A stretch of 64,000 nt of DNA, from positions 8,550,496-8,614,495 of the forward strand of contig OW285193.1 of NCBI GenBank assembly GCA_935421135.1, given 5' to 3'. Shown here one piece after another: positions 49,901 to 62,797 of this stretch; the stretch's first letter is position 1; each line of letters opens with the position of its first letter. This DNA is from Bugulina stolonifera. Its lineage: Eukaryota; Bryozoa; Gymnolaemata; Cheilostomatida; Bugulidae. The notes beneath the pieces were generated by a model that worked only from the letters and a program-made list of their open reading frames with translations, was not told where the DNA came from and made no database searches. A program made the position numbers and the translations under genes.

Positions 49901-51505
49901 CCGCAATAAAGATATTTCCGAAAGTCTATTGACTATATTGTTCCCTCATTCAGATAAAAAGACTCCAGATTTTAAATTTTCAAGTTGAACAACTCCAATC
50001 TGTATCGTCAGAAGAAATGTTTAAAAGTCAATTAGAATTTAAATTAAAAGTTTGAAATCTTTGAGTGTCATAAAGAATGAAAATTAACACTTTATTATAA
50101 TGTGTGAGAAGAACAGATAGAGTCTAAATGACACCACAAGTCAAATAGAAACTTTCTTCTCCGACAATGTAAGAATTGGTTGTGTTTCTAGCCACCATCT
50201 GTACAACTGGTCGCACAGAGTCTCAGTACGAAAAAGAAGGAACAGGGACAATGCTTGCTGTACAAAATGGACCTACTCCAGCGAGTCTGATGAGGATGCC
50301 AATGAACGAAGACCAAGTGATTCCAACAACCAAGTTTATGCAAGGCAAATGCTTCTGGTTCATGGGTAAGTGATAAATGAGATGTAGGAACACAAATAGA
50401 CATAGAAAGGATCAACTAAACAGAGATTTGCAACAACGATTTTAACTGGTCTCTAGTGTCACTGCCATCAGCATATGTTTTTCAGTAGAAAAGCTGTCTT
50501 CAACAGTTAGAAGTGTATTTCATTTGTTTGGGTTGTTGCTTGGAATTTTTAACATTCTGGTAGACTAAATGGCTGGCGATGTGACTGCGCCTTTTTCTTG
50601 CATAGATTATTGGTTGGCATGTGTTTTAGGCATGCACTACTGGTATGATTTGAGCTCTACGACGTCGTGTGATGACACCTTTCCTATGTTTCTGTTGTAC
50701 AACAAGGGGAAACTCAATTCTTTTGGCTGGGCATTCAATCCCAATTATGAACAAAGCAGCACATGGGAACATCCAACTTCCGATGAATTTGGGGTAAGCA
50801 TATAGCCTACACACTGCATGCTTCCTACAGAATATTTGCACGCTTTGGTAATTCAGCTACAACATTTATTGACTAAAATAATGACACACATGGATTTGAC
50901 TAAATTGAGATGTTTTAAACTGACCATTTTATGTAGCAAATAGATGTTAACAATGACAGCTTACATTTTAGATATTATTTTGCTGAGGGCTTTGTAGTTT
51001 AGCAGTTAAACCATGGAAGGGGAAACAATGATTTTATTTGGCAAAGTTGTTTTACCTAATTTTAAAACATACAACTCGGATGTTTGAGTGTTTTCAGTTT
51101 TTCTACTTGTGGGTTTATTAATTTCATCCCGAATTTTAAATAGTTTAAAACAATGAAGTAACATTGTGGAAGGTGAGGGAAATTCTATTAAATTCCTTAT
51201 GTACGTCTTGCCATAAGTGAGTTTAAATTAATATCTTGTGAATAACGATAGTTTACTTGATTTTAAGCCGTTACCTAAAAGTTTGGTGACAGAATTTTAA
51301 ATGAGATTAAACACGTATTGCATGTAGCTTCTCAGGTACCAGCTTCAGAATGGCTCTACCCAGTTACAACTATGGTACCGTAAGGCATTGTAAATTTCCA
51401 TTGTAGTCATTTATCAAAGATCCTCCAAGCTGTCTGGGAAAGGATGGACCAGTTACCACTCTTCATATTTACATGAGAAATCGCCCATACTTTAACTTCT
51501 GCTAA
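46980..51505 (+). CDS. Secreted protein family, paralog B
   Basis: Exons 46980-47070, 47903-47929, 48055-48153, 48410-48519, 49679-49781, 50192-50365, 50630-50793, 51407-51505; about 288 residues. Closest to paralog A: the signal peptide MANVSSFCMQVTLLIVLSS and most core motifs are nearly identical, with the same exon lengths from exon 2 on. Differences include loss of two residues at the end of exon 1, FRLNPFTTF for FGVNPFTAF and LLFGKNGYIAG for LLFDKNGYIAG, and a divergent C-terminal end (YMRNRPYFNFC). All six conserved Cys are kept and no stop or frameshift is seen, so it should be functional. Introns 1 and 4 are enlarged by transposon insertions. AATAAA at 51566-51571. Confidence 0.88.
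47325..47753. mobile_element. Miniature inverted-repeat element in intron 1 of paralog B
   Basis: About 428 bp absent from the homologous intron of paralog A. The ends are imperfect inverted repeats (AAGTGCATTTACACTGC against AAGGTGCGATTACACTGC). Flanks suggest a 3-bp TTA-type target (TTA left, TCA right, possibly mutated). Its interior is rich in TGCAACTC/CAGACTC motifs; the 158- and 149-codon ORFs across it are incidental. Superfamily not assigned. Confidence 0.75.
48592..49596. mobile_element. pogo/Tigger-like non-autonomous element in intron 4 of paralog B
   Basis: 1,005 bp absent from the A intron. Ends CAATGGAACTCGATAGTTCA and, inverted, CAGTGAAACTTGCTTAATTC. TA dinucleotides flank both sides (48590-48591, 49597-49598). 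Ends of the CAGTGGAAC-CTCG type with a TA target are typical of pogo/Tigger elements of the Tc1/mariner group. No transposase ORF. Confidence 0.75.
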
Positions 51506-52674
51506 TCAAGATATAGTAGGTATAGGCCTACTTTGCTGTATATACAGGTTACTGGCAGCCAGCAAAATAAACAATTAACAACTCACTTTGTAACTTTTAG
51601 TCAGTAACTTTATCTGGATTGATATAACGTATTTTATATGCTATTAGCCCATGGATAGAGCTTAATTATAATTTGACGACTGGCGTTTATAAATGGAGTT
51701 ATAGCAATGCAAATTAAATATATTATTTCACTACTGAAATTAAATCACTACATAAAATATAACTGCTTGGTTGATTTTCAAAAATATTGTCTATTTAACA
51801 CCTCTTCCATGCCAGTTTAAATCCACATCTACATGTATGTGCACACCAGAACAATGAAAATCATTTTAAAGATCAAAGCCTAGCTGAGACTTGAACCGCA
51901 GTTCAACTACAGTGTAAACCACAGATGCATAAAAAATTGGAAGAAAGAATTTTATTATCCTGATAATTTCCACACTGTATTGTTTATATTTGTGAAATTG
52001 TCTATTCAGAGAAGGAAGCCAATTGGGAGATGACAACTTCCTACTACAACTAAACCATTTGAAGTACTCTTGTAGGAGTTATCATTCCATTTAAAAGGTT
52101 CACATGATAATTACGAACCACAGGTAGTAATAGGTGCTCTTGAAGGATTCCAAGAAAGGTAGCAGTAGCTTGAATTACTATTTCTCAGTACAACACTACA
52201 CCTGTACACATACAGGTGTAAACAGAAGTTATCCATCTCTGCAAGCATACATAGAGTACTGGAGTATGGGGTACTGTTGGGTCAGTGGGATAATAACAAC
52301 CATGAACTGATAGGCATATAATAGACATTGCCTTACTTATAGAACATGTTCATCATGGTGACAACCAGTAACTAACTCCAATAAACTTCTAGCAAAATCT
52401 CAGAATAAGATGGTTACACCATGACTATTCAAAGTGCACATGAACTAACAAGTATTATTATCACGATTGCTGTTATTACTATTATTATGGTGTAATGTAG
52501 TTCATAAAGGCCAGATTAATTTTGTGATTGCAATTGCAGAAAAAAGATAAAGTTTTGGCATCGCTTGGGTGACAACAAACCGAATGCCATAACCACAGAC
52601 CAACAGTCTGTCCTGGTCACTTGTAAATTTGGTCTCTAGCAATACAGAGCAGTAATAATTCAATGGTGATTATC
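51506..52674. other. Spacer between paralogs B and C
   Basis: Duplicated 3' flank of B to 52179, then about 500 bp of unique sequence presumably holding the promoter of C. No exon or TATA element I can support. Confidence 0.5.
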
Positions 52675-55600
52675 ATGAAAAAGGGAATGTTGATAGCAGT
52701 CCTGTGCTTTATGTCACTTACAGGCTTATGTGAGGCTTGGATGTTTTCAGGTTTGTGCTTGTTCCATATACTTCTTCTAATTTCTTGGTTACTATAGTAT
52801 GTGGATTTATTCTGGTACTATAGTTTTTGTACTAAACTCTGTAACATGCATGTGTAAACCTAACAATGAGTAAACTCTAAAGTCTAGTATATGCATCATT
52901 TTAATTCTTGTTTGGTGCTCACTTTTACATACAAATATATTTTGTTTTTAGGTTATGATGTCCACTGGGATGGCCTATGTGGTATGTATATTATGAAATA
53001 TTAGAACATATAAAATCATTTTACATTGCAAACTTAACTTAGCAAATGCTTTGGCATATTCAATTTCCGAATTTTAATTTGATGCGTAATATTCATTTAG
53101 CTGGTTTCTCCATCAACCCCTTCTCGGGATTTACTGATTTACCAAGAACAGTGGAGGATGCTATATATGATGGATGGGCTCAAGATGCAGCAGTTGGTTG
53201 TGAGTAAAACAAAGAACAAAATGACAATATTTCAAATAATCAGTGTGGTGTGTATATCGGCAATGATCTTGTTCACCTTTGTAGCAAACAAAATTCACCA
53301 CCTGACCATTTAATGAAGAGATATAATTTTATTGTGAAAGAGCTCAGCCGATAAGATAACCCCAATTTTTGCCAATTATCATCTATAAAATATTGTGAAG
53401 TTTAAATGAAAGCCACAAAGGTGCATCATCTAAGTCACTCTACACTGAATTTGTATTGTTGAAGTAAAAGAATAGTAGTACACCTTCAGATACTTGTTAC
53501 CCAATTCTCTAAAATGTATGAATGTTGCTTGAACACTTGAGTTTCCATTAATGAGTAAGTCTCAAGGCTACAGTGTGCTGTCGTGAAAGCTCAACTCATA
53601 CCAACTTTCGCAGTAGCTACGCAGTAGATCACAAGCTATGGTTTCCACATAGCATAGTAGTACAGCTACTGCTTTTCAACTACTGTAGACTGGAAACCAT
53701 AAAACTAAACTATTCCATATGCATAGCAATATAAACCACTATAATTATTCTGTGAACTATATACATGTAGGTAATGTTGAAGACCAACAGTTTAATGGGA
53801 ACAGGTATTTGAAGGATAATGACACAGCAATTATGCTCCTGTACGATAAGAATGGTTACATTGCTGGGATCCAAGCAGGTGTAAGTAGGGTAGTTTTTGT
53901 TCATGTAAAAGAGATATATTAACTGAAACTGTGGTTTTAACATTAAAGGATGATTAAAAAGCATAAATTTTTTTACAGCATGAATTTCTATTTTAAAAGT
54001 AGCATTGGTTCACTTTCATTCCTTTTAAGATAAGTCTCTATTAATTCTTAATTTATAGTCTTGTTACAATAACACCGATTGCAGGTTTGAGCTTGCGCCA
54101 GCTGAAAGCGTATACTTGGTAAATTGCTGAATTAGACCAAATTGATTTCATGTATCAATCCTTGTTAAATTATGGATGTTATTTCCCAGATACCAAAGAC
54201 TGGCGAGTACCCTAAGAAACTGAACGCTAAGTACAACACCTTTCAGGAGGAGAGTGACAAGTGGGTTATAACTGCTTACTTTGTCGAGCCAGGTAAGCTA
54301 GTAAAACGACGGTATTTTTTATTTCATTTCAGTTCATATTGCTAAATATGCAACTCCATGAGACGAAGATAGGAGGAATCAGTGCCCTATGCAACTATGA
54401 ATATATTATGTGCACCAGCTAGAATAAAAAACCATGACACAAAGCGAAAAACGCATACATGTATTCTAAAAATGAAGATTCAAATGCTTTGTATTAAAAT
54501 TTTAATAAATACCAAGTTCTGCTGGTGAAAGGAAGGGAAACAGAAAGGTTAAATTAGGTTTTGAGTGAGAAATGTTTTTAGAGGCATTAACTTGTAAAAA
54601 CCTTAAAAGTTTAAAAACTGATGAAACTCATGCTTTACAGTTCACTAAGCTGTCGTTACAATCACAATTAGTATATACTATAATGTAACACATATAGGCA
54701 TGTATAAATATTTCCAGCTACAATTTGTACAACTGGTCGTAATGAAACCCAGTATGCTAGAGAAGGGACAGGTACGATGCTAACTGTACAGAATGGACCT
54801 ACTGCATCGCATCTAATTAGACTACCCATGACACAAGGTGAAGTCACACCCCAATCTGGTTTTGCAGAGGGAAAGTGCTTTTGGTCAATGGGTGAGCAAA
54901 TGTTCAATAATTCTATAATCTTCTGATCAATACTTTCTGTGCACAAAAGACATAAAATAACAATACTACTACTCAATATTCGAAATGGATTTGACTGTTT
55001 GAACAAAATAATGCGTCGTACAACCTTGCACACATGTGCAGCCACTTATAAGCCTTATTGCAATGCTTCCAAATTACATTATGCTAGCCATTATACGATA
55101 TCTTTGCAAAAGATGTTTCATAATTATGCTAACTGTGATTCCATGTGACAATGTAGCAATAGGCTGGTGATATTAATTAATCAATATGAACGGGTGCCTA
55201 TGCTGAGCTGTAGCCAGAACACTTCCCGACAGTATGTTACGTTCGTCCCCCCAGCAAAACGAAAGTTTGACAACATGGCGTCAACAGGGAGAGGTGTTCC
55301 ATGGCTTAGTTCTCAACACCATCGGCTATTATGAACATGTTCTGCTATTCGGAATCTGCCTAAACGTATTTAACTTTCATGGATCTAATGTAATGTCTAG
55401 AGTTACCGTGCTTCCAAAATTCAAAACGCATGCAAAAGTATTTTAAGCTGAATTGGCAGTGATCTCACGTGCTGCGACCAATTATTGTTAATAGGTTACA
55501 TTAGTTTTTAGTCTGAGATCCAATTGGCTCACTATGGTTAGTTAACGCTAGGCAACTCAATTCATCTACTATCTACATTACATAAGTTTGAGTGTATTTT

Positions 55601-56132
55601 ACAGGAATGCATTACTGGCACAATATGACAAAAGATACACCATGTGACGATATTTTCCCTTTTTTCCTCCTGTTTGATGACGGAAAGCTGATAGCATTTG
55701 GATGGTCCTTTGAGCCTAATTTTGAAAATAGCAATACATGGGAACACCCAGGACCTTCTGTATTTGGTGTAAGTTGAACTGCTATGTTGTATAAAAAGCA
55801 AGGATTTGAGCTACATGTCACTTGAGTTTTCATACTACCTATTTGTTAGTGCTTTTGGCATAAAGTCATGCTGACTTACAGTGTACGTACATGTAGTTCA
55901 TTTGAAATTCGCCATGATATTCCAATAGTGCTATTACCCTTCATATCAAAATACAAAATAGTACACATTCATAACCAACAGTATGCACCCCTCAGTAAAG
56001 AAGTGATAATTCTACTATCGACATTGTTATAATTTATTATAGAAATTCATGAAAGAGCCACCTACATGTCTTGGTACAGTTACCACATTGCATATTTACA
56101 TGACTAGTCATCCCCGATGGATATTCTGTTAG
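52675..56132 (+). CDS. Secreted protein family, paralog C
   Basis: Exons 52675-52750 (donor GTTTGT), 52952-52981, 53101-53199, 53771-53880, 54190-54292, 54718-54891, 55605-55768, 56043-56132; about 281 residues. The start MKKGMLIAVLCFMSLTGL gives the best signal peptide; an in-frame ATG at 52663 would add four residues. Core motifs: GFSINPFSGF, LLYDKNGYIAGIQAG, KWVITAYFVEP, ATICTTGR, GTGTMLTVQNG, GKCFWSMGMHYWHN, PCDDIFPFFLLFDDGKL, FGWSFEPNFE, WEHP. The last exon is three codons shorter than in A, B and D (CLG then TVTTLHIYMT, losing KD and a following residue). Six Cys and the terminal Cys are kept. Diverged about equally from A/B and D/E. Confidence 0.87.
53638..53700. repeat. Small inverted repeat in intron 3 of paralog C
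   Basis: ATGGTTTCC (53638-53646) and GGAAACCAT (53692-53700), with further partial pairing between them (AGTAGTACAG / CTACTGTAG). Confidence 0.6.
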
Positions 56133-57229
56133 CTGTCATTTACTAGATGAGAATGAAATCAAGGAACTACGTAGAAGAGGCAGATGACTGGTCATTCACC
56201 TGCATTTCATTATTGGAAATACAAAACGGTTTTGAAAACTTATCATCCCAGAATGAATTGGTTATTACTCCAATTACATATGCATGGTACATCACACATT
56301 TTACCTTACTTATCAAATATCACAGGAAATATAGAATAATATACTGACGCATCATATAATTTCTTATTGATCTTCTGGAGACAGTATGATTATCAAATTA
56401 AGCTGTAGAAAATTTTGTTTAACCAGACCACAAGTTGAAATTGCATAGTAATATAATGCAACATTGTTGTTTTTAAGTGTATTTTTGTCTACCATCTATC
56501 CATGGCTTCTTGACAGTATAAAAATTCATTCCGATTATAGTTCAATAATACATACATGTGCATACCATCTAGTTCGACAGGTGCATTTTATTAACTGTTT
56601 ACAATATAATATTATTGTGAATATTTAGCTGACATGTCACACATGTATCTAGTATGTACGGTGCATCTGCATGATACATGTGTTTTATTTAGAACTGAAT
56701 GAGACTCTACGTGGATAAGCAACCAGTAGATGTAAGCCTACAATTTGACATTTGCAGTGAATACTGATAGATGCATGCTCACTGGAAACTGCATAATTAT
56801 GAAATGGAAATATTGCAAATTCCTTGCTTGAAAATTCTTGGTGCATATGCCCCTGTAGGTACACGTCTCATTGAAAGAGCAAAAATTATGCCTAGTCACT
56901 AATTTTGCAGTCTTTTTTCTAGAATCCAACAAGTTGGTGTTATCTTTGAAATAAGGGCAGTCACATGCATAGAGAGGTGGTCAATTGGGATACTGCCAAT
57001 ACAAACAAAATGATGATACTGTTGGTAACTTTCAAGAGTTTGGTACAGGTGGTCTGATGGCAAGTAAGGTTAAATTATCTGCCGCCATGCCACAAAACAA
57101 TTTGTACCAGGTTTCAATGGATAAATATATGCATAATATCAGAACACCTGTGACTTTTCCCATGCCTCATGTCCTATAATACATCAGCACAGTAACTAAA
57201 GTCTCCACATTTCGTTGAACTGCTGCAAG
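56133..57229. other. Spacer between paralogs C and D
   Basis: AT-rich sequence with the possible exon 6 relic near its right end and no other support for coding. The ORF at 56147 overlaps the 3' flank of C and shows no family motif. Confidence 0.4.
56985..57179 (+). pseudogene. Possible relic of exon 6 of the secreted family
   Basis: An open stretch just upstream of paralog D contains NFQEFGTGGLMASK, similar to NFDQFGTGNMLAIQTGK of D exon 6 in spacing, but without the CTTGR start and GKCFW end. It may be a decayed exon copy or chance. Confidence 0.2.
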
Positions 57230-60200
57230 ATGAAGTTGGCAATCCTGTTTGTTTGCCTTTTCGCTGGCCAAAGCGCTGCCCTCTTCGAGAGCATTTTTGG
57301 AGGAGGTAGGAGCCATACACTATATTGGTATAAAAACATATTTAAATAAAAATTCACTAACATTCCATGCTTCAGTATTAGCAGACAAGAAAAATGTTCT
57401 TGTGCAAATAATCTGTGTTTAAGGTAATGGCTAACTGTATTAACTGCTTTGTAGGATGAATTTAATAGAAAGTTGCGTGTAACTGGTGTTTCTTCCTTTT
57501 TTAGGTGTAGAATGGAATGGTTTGACAGGTGAGCTGTTCTTTTCATTGCATAAAATAATGCAATTACAATGTAAATTAAAATTGATTTTCACAGTATCAT
57601 ATTAATATATAGTAATATGTAATCATGAGGGTATCTGTATATTTATAAGCTTTGAAGTGACATTAATTTACACAGTCTCTCTGCTGTAATAGTAGTAATA
57701 ATTAATATGAATCAAACGCTGTTTATAAGCTGTAGGCATATTTTGTAGCAATTGAAACTCACTCTGTCTTTTAGTTGGATTTGGTATCAATCCCTTCACA
57801 GCATTCCAAGGTCAACCAAGAACAGCAAGTGAGGCTACCAACCAAGGATGGAAACTGGATAACACAGCAGGGCCATGTAAGCAGCACAAACTTTTATAAA
57901 AAGAGATGTATTATTCTGGCATGATCCATGCCTATATTGGCCGCTATCATACCACTTCTCACTTTGAGATAGTGCTTTATTATAACCAAAACACTGGTGA
58001 CCTACCAGTACAGTATTGATCATTAATATAATGGTTATAGAATTTCTGGGAAGTTTCAATTCAAGTATCAAAACTTTCTTTTGATTCTTAGTTGACGTCC
58101 AGCTTTGTGAACTTTTCACTTTAGCTCAAATTTTGTTGGCTGTTTGCATTGAATTGCCTAAAATATTCCTGACATTTCAACATGCCTCCAGCAGAAACGT
58201 TTTTGTCAGAAATTAATGAAAGGCCTACTCGTGATTATACATAACGTGATGCAATTTTGCAAACAAATTGTTTTAAGTAGTACTGTTGTTGAGTGTATTC
58301 TTTATTTTATTTCTTATTTTATTTTTTGACAATTATCCAGTTATTATCATCAGGCGAAAGCAAAAATTATTCACCCACACAAAAATTTGTTTTCTTGTTA
58401 CTATCCAGGCAGCAGTCAGTTCAATGGGTACAGATACAGGAAGGACAATGATCCAGCTATTATGCTGCTCTTTGATGTTAATGGATATATTGCTGGTATT
58501 CAAGGAGGTGTAAGTATCTTGAAAAATATAAATTGATGTAATGTAATAGAAGCCAATGTAAAATGTATTAGGGCGGTAAAAGAAAGCACAAGAAATTTTA
58601 CCTTGTGGTGCTACACCCAAACTTCTACTAAAATAATGTAGACTAGCCTGTTAATGCATCATGTAAATTATAATTATTATTATTATTATCTTATAATAAA
58701 ACTCGCTGGCTTACACTCCTCGGCGTGACCAGCCCCTTACAGCTTGCACTGCCAGGTGTCAGTGTCAGTGCTGGCCAACTCCCTTTGAGAAAGGCTCAGA
58801 TGACATGGCCTTTTTGGTAGGGGTACAGGAGTTGCATTGAAGCCATGCTGGCTTTCATGACCCCAAGGACTTTTGTATGAGACACAAGAGCAATTGTGGC
58901 TGGATACTCTTCCTAACACCACCTTCAGCATGAAAGTTCAGTTTTCTAACCACTTAGCCACTGCTGCTCCCTGATGATTACATTTTTATATTATAACATT
59001 ATATAATAAATATTTTGTCTATTTGTTTAACAGTTCTTATTGATCATAGTAATTATACTTATAACCGTAGTCATAGTTACGGTCGTAGTTATACTAATTG
59101 TTATCGATGTTTAATATTTTGTATTTAGATCCCAAAAACATTGAGCTCATACCCAGCACCCCAGAATGCCAAGTACGACGTGTTCCTCGAGGAGAAAGAC
59201 ATGTGGGTTGTCACTGCATACTTTACCGATCCATGTGAGTTCAGATTATTCCAAAAATATATCATAACACTTACACAAAATTATGCGATAGGAGGTTTGG
59301 TTTGGTCATTTTTTCAAACAAATTCACAATTCCTTGCATTAACCAACACAATGTAGTTTCGCATAGCATAGTTTAAATACTTGGTTTCAATTGACTTGTT
59401 AAAAGTCAGCAGCCAATTATATGTAGCTTTAGTGGTATTTCACACATTCCAATGTAAGTCATTCTTTGATACTGCAGTTGCTATAGAATCTCACCATGTA
59501 GCTGCCATTAAACAACATATTATTAGAAAATAAGTTTTAAAACTTGAGAAAATGCTTATTTGTTGATAAGCCACAGGTGAACCTATTCGCCAGTTTGAGC
59601 TCAATAATTCTGATATGTAACAGTGTTATTTATGATTGTATCTGTGGCTCTCAGAATTGGCATAACCTATCTAATGTAATACTCAACATTATTTGTTGTT
59701 TTGTGTATCCAGAGAAAATGTGATTGTTATGTGCTAGAAATGTCATAAAATAGAAGGCAAATCATTTTTATAAATTGCTATTACATTTCAAAATTCACAA
59801 CCGTGTTCCATAATTTGGCTCAACGTTCAAGACTAATACTATTCCTTGTTTACTCTTGAAGCAAAAATCTGCACCACTGGCAGATCACAGACCAACTTTG
59901 ATCAATTTGGCACAGGAAACATGTTGGCAATTCAAACTGGCAAATCAGCTTCAGATCTGATGAGGATTCCGATAGAGGAAAAAGATGTAGTCCCCAACAC
60001 TAAATTTGTACAAGGCAAATGCTTCTGGACCATGGGTAGGTTAGAAATTCCACGAACTGTCCATGATAGCCAACCAAACATTTTATTCACCAGGGTTTAT
60101 TATAACAATGCATTATGGTTAGAATGAGCTAACCATAGTGAATAAAATCATTCCATTTATTAAGGTGGCCACAGGAGCAGGCCAACAATAGTAGTTAAGT

Positions 60201-60710
60201 TTGCCATAAAAAGACTGAGTGGATATTGGACCATAGTTAAGGTACTCAATGTAGTACCTATGCTAGTACGTTTTCCACCATTAAACATTTCAAAAGTATC
60301 ACTATAGTAACACAGCATTACATTTCAAAACTGCTTCACAGGTATGCACTACTGGTACAACATCGATAAGAACATGAGCTGTGATGATACATTCCCTGTA
60401 TTCCTGCTCTACAACAACAAAAAATTGAACGGATTTGGATGGGCCTTTAACCCTAACTATGACAACAGCGGAAAATGGGAGCACCCAGACAAGAGCCAGT
60501 TTGGAGTAAGTAGCCGCCATAAAATAATTATATTGTTTTATTGATCTCAATAATGTTTTGCATTCTACCATTCTTTGTACGATTTAATAAAATAATATTA
60601 TATTACAGATGTTCATGAAGGAACCACCAACTTGTCTTGGAAAAGATGCTCCAGTTACGACTTTGCACATCTACATGACGAACTCACCACGCCTTGGAAA
60701 CCACTGTTAG
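57230..60710 (+). CDS. Secreted protein family, paralog D
   Basis: Exons 57230-57305, 57505-57528, 57775-57876, 58409-58509, 59129-59234, 59862-60035, 60342-60505, 60609-60710; about 282 residues. Signal peptide MKLAILFVCLFAGQSAALF. Core: VEWNGLTVGFGINPFTAF, PAIMLLFDVNGYIAGIQGG, MWVVTAYFTDP, KICTTGR, GTGNMLAIQTG, GKCFWTMGMHYWYN, SCDDTFPVFLLYNNKKLNGF, GWAFNPNYD, WEHPD, and MFMKEPPTCLGKDAPVTTLH ending NHC. A short exon 2 (24 nt) and long exon 3 (102 nt) are shared with E. The first part of exon 4 is three residues shorter than in A-C. AATAAA at 60722-60727 lies only 11 nt after the stop. A SINE sits in intron 4. Confidence 0.88.
58670..58971 (-). mobile_element. tRNA-related SINE in intron 4 of paralog D, antisense
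   Basis: On the minus strand it starts GGGAGCAGCAGTGGCTAAGT with an A-box-like TGGCTAAGTGGTTAGA, followed by a stretch TTAGGAAGAGTATCCAGCC that recalls the conserved core (AGGAAGGGCATCCGGC type) of some vertebrate and invertebrate SINE/LINE tails. It ends in an AAT-type simple repeat (58670-58698). No good B box. The tail and head position support retroposition. Confidence 0.6.
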
Positions 60711-62797
60711 TAGATTTAGAAAATAAAGATCGTATTCTCCGTAATGATATGTTATGTATTTGGTATTATAAGCGAATGATATCACATCCCATGACAATAA
60801 GTATATTTTTGTCAAGATGGCATGTATTGATCTGCTTGCAATAAATTCTAGTTGAAATATTACCATATCTTCTTATCTTGGTGCCAAATTGTTGATACTA
60901 AGAAAATCTAGTCGAAAGGAAAGGACACTTGATTGTGGGCAAAAGAAAGATATGATATTGTTTCATAACTTGGTTGCAGTAGCTACATTTGATTAACTTT
61001 ACAGTCCACATGAGAACAAACTGGGGGAACTAGTTAATTTAAAACATTGGGTGACCTGCCTCTCCAAATAAAATTTCTGTTGCACAATGCCAATAATAGA
61101 GTACAGTACCCTTGAGTAACCTAAATGCAATAACTGCAATGTAATAGTTTTGGGAAAATGAAAACTTCTCCAAGAGTTATCTGACCTTCATTTATGATAA
61201 CACATCCCACCAAGAGATGGAGGATTACCTCCCTTATACATGTAGTAAGGTGTCCTTACCCTTATATGAGTGCAATTATTTCCAATAGGGAAGTAGATGC
61301 AATTTTACCTGGCCACTAACTACATTGCAGTTAATGGCGAATTGTATCTCTCGCAGAGTCATTAGAGTAGTGTGACTGAGAGAACATGTTGAAACACTAT
61401 ATTGGTCCCATGTCAATGGATCACAACAATGGAAAGAAAACTTCGATTAAGTGATTTATTTTCACTCAACGGCTCCAATTGCTGGCAGCTGCAGTGTATC
61501 TACAGTACTTCGGTGAGAGAATAGAATTTATTTCTCCACTCGTACACTTCTTAGCCAGTTCATCTTATTTCTGAATAGCCACTGTGCCATTGCATGATAA
61601 TTAAAATAGCATAATGTAAGACCATAGGAGCATGTCTAACAGAACGTGGACACAGCAGTACTAGCTGTTCTACTTTTGCCACTTATATATTGCAACCATT
61701 TTGAATCAAATTTGATCTAAAACAATTAGTGACTTCTGTTATATTGCCAAAACATTCATGCCATTCCAAATTAGAATAAAAACAATCTATGTAGTGGTAG
61801 TATGTAATAAATTACTATGGTGCAATTAGTACATAGAGTACGTCCCATTACTACATCATGTATATCATCCAATGGTAATGTGATCTTGTATAATATTTAT
61901 TAGTTACTCTTCTGTAGAATGCAACATGTTCATTTGATCAAGGTTTCTATTTCAGCTATTTTTTGTGTTTATAAGCCATAGCAGTAGTTGATGTAAAAGA
62001 AAAAATAAGCTACCTGCCTATCACTCTACCAGAAACAGCTCCACAACGCTGCTGATTATAGAAACGTGTCATCAATTTTTGGCAATTTGGAACTGTAAAC
62101 GACTTTGTTTGTGAAATAACTTCCATCGCAACTCCCAAAGGGTGATACATGCAATCTTGGGGGGTCATTTCTGTATTCAAAGGCAGGTAGAGGTACTACA
62201 CCTACTGTTGTAATTCAATAGGAATAGGGTCCAGGATAAAATGGTAGCAAGCCTAGAGCTAACTAAACTCTATATTCTAAGTAGTATATTCTTATTGTTT
62301 GTATTTGCATTGGCTATACCTCTGCTATATTATATTGCATGGTGAAAAATAATTTGTCGAAAATTGTTTTCTTGGCTGACCAGGTTATGATCAAACAACA
62401 TACATATTTTTTGTTAAAATGATACATTTTTCCGATTTTGTTTGGTTGACAAGTCATGGAAGGATCAATATACATTTGTATTTCTAGTCTGTTCAGTGGT
62501 TGCTAAATATCAATTTCTAAGATTAAAGTTCATTGCTATACTATCTAAGAATGGTTATGAGTTTGTAGTGTTGCTGTTAATCATCACAATCTTCCACCCA
62601 CATAAACTTACACTAATCTATGTGGGTGGGTGTAAAATTATGAACATTGAAAGTGACACAAAAAAGTTCATACAGCTGTATCATCCTATTGTGCAATGTT
62701 ATGTTCCCCCTGTGTATTATACATGTAGAATAATAAACTACTTTTGGTAGGATAAAAACTGGGATGGTAGGCCTACATTTTACCAGTGACCAAAAAC
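60711..62797. other. Spacer between paralogs D and E
   Basis: About 2.1 kb with no supportable exon. One perfect 11-bp hairpin (CCACCCACATA/TATGTGGGTGG, 62594-62629, 14-nt loop). The plus-strand ORF at 62442 shows no family motif. Confidence 0.5.

Larger units (their letters stand above)
44368..52179 (+). repeat. Segmental duplication, right unit (contains paralog B)
   Basis: Second copy of 37796-43864. It is longer because of two transposon insertions (47325-47753 and 48592-49596); it lacks the hAT-type insert of the left unit and carries one local inversion (45771-46110). Confidence 0.85.

Noticed and set aside
54668..55045. 125-codon minus-strand ORF
   Set aside because: Shadow of exon 6 of paralog C, which has correct splice sites and homologs in four other copies.
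62594..62629. Perfect hairpin as a transcription terminator
   Set aside because: No T run, eukaryotic context and no gene ending nearby; kept only as a small inverted repeat.
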